A stretch of 5,499 nt of DNA from an uncultured Phycisphaerales bacterium (GTDB lineage Bacteria; Planctomycetota; Phycisphaerae; WQYP01). Shown piece by piece: positions 1-5,499 of the stretch. The notes under the pieces were generated by a model. That model was not told where the DNA came from and ran no database searches. It saw only the letters and a program-made list of their open reading frames with translations. Every line of letters starts with the position of its first letter. Positions within the stretch are counted from its first letter, which is position 1. A program made the position numbers and the translations under genes. The stretch covers positions 1 through 5,499 of the forward strand of contig CALCHA010000048.1 of NCBI GenBank assembly GCA_937901265.1, given 5' to 3'.

Positions 1-1072
1 TGGCGGCGGCGATGAACTGGGCGAGCTCGTTGAGCTTGAGCTGGTCGGCGGGGGAGCGGCCGGCGGTGTCGATGAGGATGGTGTCGCAGTCGGCCATTTC
101 TTTCATGGCGGCGACGAGCTCGGCGGGGGTGAGGACGACCTTGAGCGGGACGCCGATGATGTTGGCGTAGGTGCGGAGCTGGTCGACGGCGGCGATGCGG
201 TAGGTGTCGATGGTGATGAGGCCGACCTTTTGGCGCTGGCGGAGCTTGAAGGCGGCGGCGAGCTTGGCGATGGTGGTAGTTTTGCCGACGCCGGTGGGGC
301 CAATGAGGCAGATGGAGCGGCAGCCGGCGCCGGTGGCGGGGCGAGCGACGGCGTTTCCGAGGTTTGCCGGGAGCATGGTTTCGAGCTTGGCCATGAGGCG
401 GTCGCGGACGAGGGTGGAGTTGGCGAGTTGATCGGCACCGAGTTCCGCGCGGACATCGTCGACGAGTCGGAGGGCGATTTCATCGCTGACCTGCTGCTCG
501 ATGAGCTGGCGGTAGAGGAGGCCGAGGTGGGCGGGGAGGTCGGCGCGGCCGCCGGTGGTATTGGCGGAGCGTTGGAGGAGGCTTTCGACCATGGTGCGGA
601 GGGAGGCGAGTTCGTTGCGGAGTTCGAAGGCGGGCTGGTTGGCGAGGGAGGCAGCCATCTGGCGGGTTTCGGGGTTGACGCCGGGGGCGAGGGAGGAGGA
701 GCGTTCGGCACGGTCGGGGCGTTCGCTGCGATCGAGGCGTTCGGCGGGGAGCCGTTCGGGGCGATTTTTGGCGTAGACGACGCTGAGGGGGTGGCGTTCG
801 GCGACGGCGACGCCGCCATCGGAATCCTCGTCCGCAGCACCGCGGCCGCGGCCGACGGCGGAGGTGGCGGTGGCGGTGGCGGGTCGTTTGCGGGTGGGGA
901 CGTTGACGTTCACGCCGGCGGTGATTTCGACGATGGTCTTGGCACCGACGCCCATGATGCCGCCGCGTTTGAAGCTGCGGGTGTGCAGGATCACCGCGGC
1001 GGATCCAAGTTCAGCTTTGACCTTGACGAGGGCATCGGCGATCGATGCTCCATGAAAGGTTTTGACGTTCAT
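1..1072 (-). CDS. flhF: Flagellar biosynthesis GTPase FlhF, partial (C-terminus beyond the left edge)
   Basis: FlhF is an SRP-family GTPase (relative of Ffh and FtsY) that acts at the cell membrane to set where and how many flagella are assembled. The window holds 357 residues from the start. Residues 1-52 match the usual FlhF N-terminus (MNVKTFHG, then ALVKVKAELG and AVILHTR). Residues 60-130 are a low-complexity, Ala/Arg/Asp/Glu-rich linker, and residues 145-245 form the helical N domain. The G domain shows the P-loop GPTGVGKTTTIAKLAA at 258-273, DTYRIAAVDQLRTYA at 289-303 and DTAGR at 335-339. The TKxD specificity motif and the end of the protein lie outside the window. The start ATG overlaps the flhA stop (ATGA, 1069-1072) and has GGGAG seven bases upstream (1080-1084). 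Leucine codons are almost all CTC, a strong C-ending bias. I am sure of the family; the Ffh and FtsY alternatives are excluded by the N-terminal basic region. Confidence 0.95.
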   Translation of the reverse strand, partial: MNVKTFHGASIADALVKVKAELGSAAVILHTRSFKRGGIMGVGAKTIVEITAGVNVNVPTRKRPATATATSAVGRGRGAADEDSDGGVAVAERHPLSVVYAKNRPERLPAERLDRSERPDRAERSSSLAPGVNPETRQMAASLANQPAFELRNELASLRTMVESLLQRSANTTGGRADLPAHLGLLYRQLIEQQVSDEIALRLVDDVRAELGADQLANSTLVRDRLMAKLETMLPANLGNAVARPATGAGCRSICLIGPTGVGKTTTIAKLAAAFKLRQRQKVGLITIDTYRIAAVDQLRTYANIIGVPLKVVLTPAELVAAMKEMADCDTILIDTAGRSPADQLKLNELAQFIAAA

Positions 1073-3234
1073 CCATTCACTCCCACAGTGCCCACGGAAT
1101 TGACGTTGATGCCTTTGACGATCTCGCTATAGGAAAGGACGGCGACGGCCGGGAGCGAGGTCTCAATGAGTTTGCGGACATGCGCCCGGACCTGCGGCGA
1201 ACAGAGGACGACGCCGGTGTGTCCGAGCTGCATGAGTTTTCCAACGTGCGCGGCGATGTTTTCAGCCATCTGGCGGGCGACCTGGGCGGGGAGGGTGAGG
1301 AAGCTGCCGCGTTCATTGCGTTCGATGTAGCCGTTGAGGGTGTCTTCGAGGGCGGGGTCAAGGGTGACGCAGTGGATAGTGCCGGTTTCGTCGCGGTACT
1401 GGCCGCAGATGGAGCGGGCGAGGCCGTGGCGGACGGCTTCGGTGAGGACTTCGACGTCTTTGGTTTTGGGGGCCCATTCGCCGAGGGATTCGAGGATGGT
1501 TTCGAGGTCGCGGATGGGGACGCGTTCGCGGAGGAGATTTTGCAGAACTTTCTGGAGTTCGCCGGGTTTGACCTGCCCGGGGATGACTTCCTCGACAAGA
1601 GCGGGAGCCTTTTCCTTGAGTTGTTTGAGGAGAGCGGCGACTTCCTCGCGGGTGACGAGTTCAGCGGCGTGGGACTTGACGACTTCGGTGATGTGGGTGG
1701 CGAGGACGCCGGAGGCTTCAACGACGGTGTAATTCATCATTTCAGCATGGGCCCGCTGGGAGTCGGGGATCCACCAGGCGGGGAGGCCGAAGGCGGGTTC
1801 TTTGGTTTCGATGCCGTTGATTCTTCCGGAGGCGGCTCCGGAATCCATGGCGAGGAACTGTCCGGGGTAGACCAGGCCGGTGGCGAGGGGGTTGCCGCGG
1901 AGTTTGATCTGGTAGCCGTTGGCGTCGAGCTGCATGTTGTCGCGGATGCGGATGGGGGGGACGACGACGCCGAATTCGATGGCGATCTGTCGGCGGATGA
2001 GAGAGATGCGTTCGAGGAGGTCGCCGCCCTTGGTGGTGTCGACGAGTTGAACGAGGCCATAGCCGACTTCGAGTTCCATGGGGTCGACGGCGAGGAGGCT
2101 TTCGATTTTGTCGGGTTTTTTGGCGGCGGTGGCGGCGGCCTTTTCGGTGCTGACGGCAGCGGCGGCGGCGGCTTTCTGGTTGCGGGTCATGATCCAGGCG
2201 ATGCCGCCGAGGCAGGTGGCGAGGACCCAGAGAGGGATCATGGGCATGCCGGTGAAGCTCATGAGGATGAGGAAACCGGCGACGACGATGAGGCTGCTGG
2301 TTCGGCCGGTGAGCTGGTTGATGAATTCCTCGCCAAGATTTTCCTTGGAGGCGGAGCGGGTGACGAGGAGGCCGGAGGCGAGGGAGATGATAAGGGCGGG
2401 CACCTGGGAGACGATGCCGTCGCCGATGGTGAGGTTGGTGAAGGTTTTCATGCAGCCGAGGATGTCCCAGTGGTACTGGAGCATGCCGATGGCCATGCCG
2501 CCGATGATGTTGATGAAGACGATGATGATGCCGGCGACGGCGTCACCGCGGACGAACTTGCCGGCACCATCCATGGCCCCGTAGAACTCGGCTTCGCGGG
2601 AGATTTCCTGGCGGCGGCGTTTGGCCTCATCCTCTTTAATGATGCCGGCGTTGAGGTCGGCGTCGATGGCCATCTGCTTGCCAGGCATGGCGTCGAGGGT
2701 GAAGCGGGCGGCGACTTCAGAGATGCGGGTGGCACCTTTGGTGATGACGACGAACTGGATGACGATGAGGATGATGAAGATGATGATGCCGACGACCATC
2801 TGCTGCTGCGCCCCGCTGCCGCCGCCGGTGACGAAGGTGGAGAAGGCGTGGATGACGGTACCGGCGGCAAAGCCAGCGGATTCGGCGGAGGTGGCGCGGT
2901 CGCCTGCGGTGAGGATGAGGCGGGTGGAGGCGACGTTGAGCACGAGGCGGAGGAGGGTGGTGCCCAGGAGGAGGGAAGGGAAGATCGAGAGGTCGAGGGG
3001 GGAGGTCACGAACATGACGCTGACGAGGACGATGGCGGCGATGGAAAGATTCATGACCAGGAGAAGGTCGAGGACGGTGGTGGGGAGGGGGACGAGCAAC
3101 ACCATGATCATGGCGATGAAGGCGGCGGGTACGATCAGGCCGCGATGTTTGTGGATGGCGATGTATGCGCGGCTGTGCAGGATGCCGCCCCCCGTCCCCA
3201 TAGAACCCACCCGAGTAACACCAGCGACAGCCAT
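1069..3234 (-). CDS. flhA: Flagellar export-gate protein FlhA
   Basis: FlhA is the large inner-membrane subunit of the flagellar type III export gate; its cytoplasmic domain docks chaperone-substrate complexes and the membrane part couples export to the proton gradient. The 721 residues are slightly longer than the usual ~700. Membrane segments lie roughly at 33-55, 58-76, 84-100, 145-165, 232-252, 272-292, 313-330 and 331-350. The family signature region reads RLVLNVASTRLIL at 96-108, and the conserved cytoplasmic loop contains MPGKQMAIDADLNAG at 183-197, including the aspartate pair around the residue essential in Salmonella (D208 there). An Ala-rich linker (353-373) leads to the soluble domain (about 380-721) starting with GYGLVQLVD. 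The start at 3234 has GGAG five bases upstream (3240-3243) and an in-frame TAG six codons upstream (3250-3252). A second Met at residue 12 (3201) is possible. No flhB precedes it here, although flhB-flhA order is common elsewhere. Confidence 0.97.
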   Translation of the reverse strand: MAVAGVTRVGSMGTGGGILHSRAYIAIHKHRGLIVPAAFIAMIMVLLVPLPTTVLDLLLVMNLSIAAIVLVSVMFVTSPLDLSIFPSLLLGTTLLRLVLNVASTRLILTAGDRATSAESAGFAAGTVIHAFSTFVTGGGSGAQQQMVVGIIIFIILIVIQFVVITKGATRISEVAARFTLDAMPGKQMAIDADLNAGIIKEDEAKRRRQEISREAEFYGAMDGAGKFVRGDAVAGIIIVFINIIGGMAIGMLQYHWDILGCMKTFTNLTIGDGIVSQVPALIISLASGLLVTRSASKENLGEEFINQLTGRTSSLIVVAGFLILMSFTGMPMIPLWVLATCLGGIAWIMTRNQKAAAAAAVSTEKAAATAAKKPDKIESLLAVDPMELEVGYGLVQLVDTTKGGDLLERISLIRRQIAIEFGVVVPPIRIRDNMQLDANGYQIKLRGNPLATGLVYPGQFLAMDSGAASGRINGIETKEPAFGLPAWWIPDSQRAHAEMMNYTVVEASGVLATHITEVVKSHAAELVTREEVAALLKQLKEKAPALVEEVIPGQVKPGELQKVLQNLLRERVPIRDLETILESLGEWAPKTKDVEVLTEAVRHGLARSICGQYRDETGTIHCVTLDPALEDTLNGYIERNERGSFLTLPAQVARQMAENIAAHVGKLMQLGHTGVVLCSPQVRAHVRKLIETSLPAVAVLSYSEIVKGINVNSVGTVGVNG

Positions 3235-3256
3235 GACGACTCCATCCGTCTAAGTA

Positions 3257-3275
3257 CCGAGGCATCCTGCCTCGG
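3257..3275. repeat. Perfect 8-bp inverted repeat upstream of flhA
   Basis: CCGAGGCA at 3257-3264 and TGCCTCGG at 3268-3275 pair perfectly around a three-base loop (TCC on the plus strand). The hairpin ends 22 bases before the flhA start, so it would lie in the flhA leader RNA. No T-run follows on either strand, so it is not a standard intrinsic terminator. The core GGCATCCTGCC resembles palindromic elements I associate with intergenic regions of planctomycete and verrucomicrobial genomes; whether it is a copy of a dispersed repeat here is inference. Confidence 0.7.
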
Positions 3276-3363
3276 CTCCCTCCCCGCCCGCGGCTCAGCC
3301 CCGGGCTCCGAACTCCATCGGACAGCCGAGTGTACCGCCGCACCGCGCGCACGCAATCTATTT

Positions 3364-3392
3364 CTCGTACGACGGCGCAAATTTGTTCACAA
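3364..3392 (-). promoter_or_regulatory. Weak candidate promoter for flhA-flhF
   Basis: Reading the minus strand, TTGTGA (3387-3392) and TACGAG (3364-3369) are separated by 17 bases, matching the sigma-70 consensus at four and three of six positions. They lie in the only AT-rich patch of the gap between the Uma2 gene and flhA. Transcription would begin near 3357 and give a leader of about 120 bases that includes the inverted repeat at 3257-3275. I see no clear sigma-28 or sigma-54 site. The match is poor and is supported mainly by position. Confidence 0.2.
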
Positions 3393-3430
3393 TTTTCGCG
3401 CAAGATTCGCCGGCATGGGGGAGGACGCGC

Positions 3431-3471
3431 AAAAACGGCCCGAAGGGAACTGCCTGAGTTGCCCGACCGTT
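3431..3471 (-). terminator. Probable intrinsic terminator after the Uma2 gene
   Basis: On the minus strand the transcript would form an outer stem AACGG/CCGTT (3467-3471 with 3434-3438). Inside it is a stem of seven pairs with one bulged C (3457-3464 with 3445-3451) and a five-base loop. Five T residues follow (complement of the A-run at 3431-3435). The structure begins about eight bases after the Uma2 stop codon, where a terminator is expected. The internal loop between the two stems makes it imperfect. Confidence 0.5.
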
Positions 3472-3478
3472 CCAGCCC

Positions 3479-4048
3479 TTAACGCGCGCGCTCCGGCCGC
3501 CAGAGCTTGCCCAGGGGGATCGAGAGTTTGATGAAGGGAGGGAAATTGACGGTCTGCTGGTCACGGCCGCTGGTGACCAATTCGTACTGTCCCCGCCGGA
3601 GTTCGAACGCTTCCGCGGTGCGCTCCTGGGGATCCATGATCCAGTAATGCTTCACGCCATGTTTTTCGAAAAGCGTGAATTTGTCGCGGCGATCCATGCG
3701 TTCGCTTCCTGGCGAGACGATTTCGATGCAGAGGTCCGGGGCACCCATGACCGCCTTTTCTCCGACCAGTTTGCCGCGGCGGCGGGAAACAAAGCCAAGG
3801 TCAGGGCGACGGGTGTTGAAGGGATCGAAGACAGTGTCCAGGTCGCTGAGCAGTTCTCCCAGATTGTGTTGCTCGATGTGGGGCTCAAGGATGGCGATGA
3901 GCTTGACCAGCGTCCATGAGTGCTTCGGACTTGGACTCGGACTCTTAACGATCTCCCCGTGGGCCAATTCCAGCTTGATTCCCGGCGGATCGTCACCCAT
4001 CATGATGAACTGTTCCGACGTCATCCGTACGCTGTTCAGCGTTGACAT
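3479..4048 (-). CDS. Uma2 family protein (DUF820, PD-(D/E)XK nuclease-like fold)
   Basis: This 189-residue protein has the size and layout of the Uma2/DUF820 family, which has a restriction-endonuclease-like fold and is annotated as putative endonuclease; its biological substrate is not established. Visible family features are LELAHGEIVKSPSPSPKHS at 26-44, RRPDLGFVS at 80-88 (first acidic residue D83), and APDLCIEIVSPGS at 103-115 (D105, E109). They are followed by DRRDKFTLFEKHGVKHYWIMD at 119-139, where K123 and the W-I-M-D strand are typical. The start is well supported by the Shine-Dalgarno sequence AAGAGGTGA (4052-4060), three bases before ATG. The gene sits 77 bp after the RNase HII-like gene and seems to have its own promoter and terminator. 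Codon use is mixed (CTG, TTG, CTC, CTT; GTT, AGT), unlike the strong C-ending bias of flhF, which suggests acquisition or weak selection. All expected catalytic positions seem intact, so it is probably functional. Confidence 0.92.
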   Translation of the reverse strand: MSTLNSVRMTSEQFIMMGDDPPGIKLELAHGEIVKSPSPSPKHSWTLVKLIAILEPHIEQHNLGELLSDLDTVFDPFNTRRPDLGFVSRRRGKLVGEKAVMGAPDLCIEIVSPGSERMDRRDKFTLFEKHGVKHYWIMDPQERTAEAFELRRGQYELVTSGRDQQTVNFPPFIKLSIPLGKLWRPERAR

Positions 4049-4072
4049 AACTCACCTCTTAGTGTCCATTCC

Positions 4073-4078
4073 ATCATA
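4073..4078 (-). promoter_or_regulatory. Candidate -10 element for the Uma2 gene
   Basis: The minus strand reads TATGAT here, five of six matches to the sigma-70 -10 consensus. It lies about 25 bases before the Uma2 start and just before its ribosome binding site. I see no good -35 hexamer at 16-18 bases, so this rests on one hexamer and its position. Confidence 0.25.
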
Positions 4079-4125
4079 GCCTTGCCCCGGTATCCGCGTC
4101 TCTTGGTCGCCTTGTCTCCGCGCCC

Positions 4126-5106
4126 CTACCGACAGCGGACGAAGCCGGCACGCTCGATGCCGAGGCGTATCAGGTGGGGTTCGACTTCCATCAACCAGCG
4201 GGTGCCATCGCCGTAGTATCCGGCGGTGGGTCGGAGCCCTTCGACGCGGCCGCACCACCAGGCGTTGAAGGCGTGCATGCAGAGTTCGCGGAGGTATTTG
4301 CAGATCATGCTGGCGAGGGCGGTGGCGAACCAGCCGCGGTCGCCTTTTTCACGAAAGTAGACGAGGGTGTGTCGGGGGCCTTCACGGAGGATGTAGCCGC
4401 TGGATTTGGCGGATTCGTTGAGGACTTTGAGCTGGGCGTCGGGGAACCAGCGGAGGAGGAGGTCGCGGTAGAAGTCGCGGCCGCCCTGTTTGTCGATGCC
4501 GACGACGAGGCCGCGGTCGCCGAAGTGGGTGTGCAGGTGCAGCAGATGGCTGAGGGTGACGGCGACGGCAGCAGTGGCTTTGTTCTGGGTGGCGGAGACC
4601 ATCTGGTTGAAGAGGCTTTCGCTGACGACGCGAGTGCGGAGGCAGGCAACGGTGACCCCGGATGAGGCCAGGGCGGTGCCGACCATGTTGGCGGCAATGG
4701 AGAGATCGCCGGGATCGGCCAACGAGGGGACGGCGACGGCGGCGCCGTACCAGGGGTGATGGTTGAGGCCATGCTCGGGGCCGCCGAGGAGTTCGACGAG
4801 CGCGCGATCCGTGAGGTCCTCTCCGCAAAGACCGGCGGCCCGGGCAAAGGCGAGCACGCCGCGTTCAAGCAGTTTGAGGCCATCGCGCTGAGCGTGGACG
4901 ATCTTGGAATCGGCGACGAGGACGCGGCCCTTTTTGATGGGGGCCTTTCTGGCGACGGCGGCCTGGAGCAGCTTCCAGAGGCAGGGGACCTGGCCGTCGA
5001 GCGCCGCATCAAAGGCGGCGTCGGGCAGGTCGAAGGCGGTGGCGGAGACCACCATTGGCCCGAGAAGCGGTCCATACCCAGCCTCGTCAATTCCTGCGAT
5101 GATCAT
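4126..5106 (-). CDS. RNase HII-like protein with an altered GRG motif and long insertions
   Basis: This 326-residue cytosolic protein resembles RNase HII, which nicks DNA 5' of embedded ribonucleotides and degrades RNA in RNA-DNA hybrids. The N-terminus reads IIAGIDEAGYGPLLGPMVVS (2-21), matching the RNase H2 motif with catalytic D7 and E8. ADSK at 65-68 matches the conserved DSK. The third acid is probably D205 (VVGIDKQGGR, 201-210) and the fourth D256 in EKGDRGWFATALASMICKY (253-271), equivalent to the KGD...AAASI.AK helix. TAGYYGDGTRW (294-304) matches the conserved GY(G)T region. Differences are clear: RNase HII is usually about 200-230 residues, the third and fourth acids are 51 apart instead of about 18, and GRG (10-12) is GYG. 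RNase HIII has GTG here. The start at 5106 is preferred because GGAG (5113-5116) lies six bases upstream and homology begins at once. An upstream ATG at 5268 would add 54 residues of unrelated composition. Exact activity is uncertain. Confidence 0.8.
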   Translation of the reverse strand: MIIAGIDEAGYGPLLGPMVVSATAFDLPDAAFDAALDGQVPCLWKLLQAAVARKAPIKKGRVLVADSKIVHAQRDGLKLLERGVLAFARAAGLCGEDLTDRALVELLGGPEHGLNHHPWYGAAVAVPSLADPGDLSIAANMVGTALASSGVTVACLRTRVVSESLFNQMVSATQNKATAAVAVTLSHLLHLHTHFGDRGLVVGIDKQGGRDFYRDLLLRWFPDAQLKVLNESAKSSGYILREGPRHTLVYFREKGDRGWFATALASMICKYLRELCMHAFNAWWCGRVEGLRPTAGYYGDGTRWLMEVEPHLIRLGIERAGFVRCR

Positions 5107-5135
5107 CTGGTGCTCCGGTGTGTCGGTGTGGTGGG

Positions 5136-5144
5136 ATGATACCA
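5136..5144 (-). promoter_or_regulatory. Candidate extended -10 promoter of the RNase HII-like gene
   Basis: The minus strand reads TGGTATCAT, an extended -10 (TGn followed by TATCAT, five of six matches). It lies 30 bases upstream of the start codon at 5106, implying a short leader of roughly 23 bases containing the GGAG ribosome binding site. A -35 is not obvious, which is tolerated by extended -10 promoters. Confidence 0.35.
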
Positions 5145-5266
5145 AAAGGGGGCGCGGCGATTTGAACGGAGCGAGGGGATTTTTGTCAGGGCACGACGAC
5201 AGGCGATGCCATATCCGGGCGGGGTGGGCGTTAAGCTGTAGACATGGCTCCTTGGAAAGGTTCAGC

Positions 5267-5499
5267 ATGAAACGGTGGATCGTGGCGGGCGGGCTGGTGG
5301 CGGCGATGGCGGGTGGGGCGGCGGCGGCGCGGGGGCAGGCGCTTGGCGCTGGGAAAATTACGCCGAACCTGCAGACGAATGTGGATCGGCCGCTGCGCTA
5401 TCGGCCGGACGGGGGCGATTTTGTCATTGAGAATGGGGCGGAATTTTTCAATCGGCCGCTGTATGGGGGGAACACGGCATTTCGGGTGGATGCGGGGGA
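5267..5499 (+). CDS. Secreted DUF4450-like protein, partial (C-terminus beyond the right edge)
   Basis: Only the first 77 residues are present. Residues 1-25 are a typical Sec signal peptide: MKRW start, a hydrophobic Ala/Gly/Val stretch at 5-21, and likely cleavage after ARGQA near residue 25. There is no lipobox cysteine. The mature part contains LRYRPDGGDFVIENGAEFF (43-61) and NRPLYGGNTAFRVDAG (62-77), a pattern I recognise from the N-terminus of DUF4450 proteins, which are exported and usually occur in polysaccharide-degrading bacteria; a carbohydrate-related role is inference. The start is supported by GGAAAGG (5254-5260), six bases upstream. An eight-codon frame (5244-5270) ends on the start codon (ATGA). 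The gene is divergent from the RNase HII-like gene. Codons are mostly G-ending (GCG, GGG, CTG, CGG), the reverse of the C-ending bias in flhF. Confidence 0.65.
   Translation, partial: MKRWIVAGGLVAAMAGGAAAARGQALGAGKITPNLQTNVDRPLRYRPDGGDFVIENGAEFFNRPLYGGNTAFRVDAG

Noticed and set aside
103..840. A 245-codon minus-strand frame rich in Ser and Pro inside flhF
   Set aside because: It is a shifted reading of flhF; the FlhF frame carries the P-loop and DTAGR motifs.
230..1132. A 300-codon open frame on the plus strand, antisense to flhF
   Set aside because: It is in register with flhF codons and is Gly/Ala/Asp/Glu-rich, as expected from reading C-ending codons backwards. It has no domain-like motifs.
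1180..3531. A 783-codon open frame on the plus strand, antisense to flhA
   Set aside because: Its codons align exactly with flhA codons, so it stays open because TTA, CTA and TCA are rare in this GC-rich gene. The product is Asp/Glu/Gly-rich, and its acidic runs mirror the Ile/Val codons of FlhA membrane segments.
3358..3564. A 68-codon minus-strand frame overlapping the end of the Uma2 gene
   Set aside because: It begins inside the Uma2 coding region in another frame, crosses the probable terminator, and has no recognisable features.
4049..4125. A possible terminator or small RNA between the RNase HII-like and Uma2 genes
   Set aside because: I see no stem-loop with a T-run in this 77-bp stretch, only a candidate -10 element and the Uma2 ribosome binding site.
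3235..4125. Insertion-sequence ends or target-site duplications around the Uma2 segment
   Set aside because: I compared both edges and found no convincing terminal inverted repeats or direct repeats, and there is no transposase frame.
5107..5268. A 54-residue N-terminal extension of the RNase HII-like protein from an ATG at 5268
   Set aside because: The extension shows no family similarity and runs through the divergent promoter region. The ATG at 5106 has a good ribosome binding site and starts right at the conserved motif.

Overview
The window is GC-rich (by eye well over 60%) and looks like a chromosomal segment from a flagellated planctomycete, probably near class Phycisphaerae. This assignment is inferred from the mix of a flagellar export operon, a Uma2-family protein, a divergent RNase HII-like protein and a DUF4450-type secreted protein. 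No rRNA or other phylogenetic marker is present to confirm it.

Layout. Four genes lie on the minus strand and one on the plus strand. From the right, a partial secreted protein (DUF4450-like, from 5267 to the window edge) runs rightwards. A 160-bp divergent promoter region separates it from a leftward gene for an RNase HII-like protein (5106 down to 4126). Next comes a leftward Uma2/DUF820 protein (4048 to 3479) with its own strong ribosome binding site and a probable terminator just after its stop. A 244-bp gap holding a perfect inverted repeat and an AT-rich patch follows. Then come flhA (3234 to 1069) and flhF (from 1072, running off the left edge), which overlap by four bases.

How the genes relate. 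FlhA and FlhF form a flagellar pair: FlhA is the export-gate membrane protein of the flagellar type III secretion system, and FlhF is an SRP-type GTPase that sets flagellar number and position. The ATGA overlap suggests translational coupling. The Uma2 and RNase HII-like genes show no functional tie to the flagellum. The segment of about 950 bp from 3181 to 4140 differs from its surroundings in strand composition and codon use, which suggests that the Uma2 gene and its flanks are a later insertion.

Most worth following up is the RNase HII-like protein. It keeps all four expected catalytic acidic residues, but the GRG motif that reads the ribonucleotide 2'-OH in RNase HII is GYG, and long extra segments are inserted between the catalytic residues. 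I do not see a CRISPR array, tRNA, rRNA, transposase or any clearly new multi-gene system.
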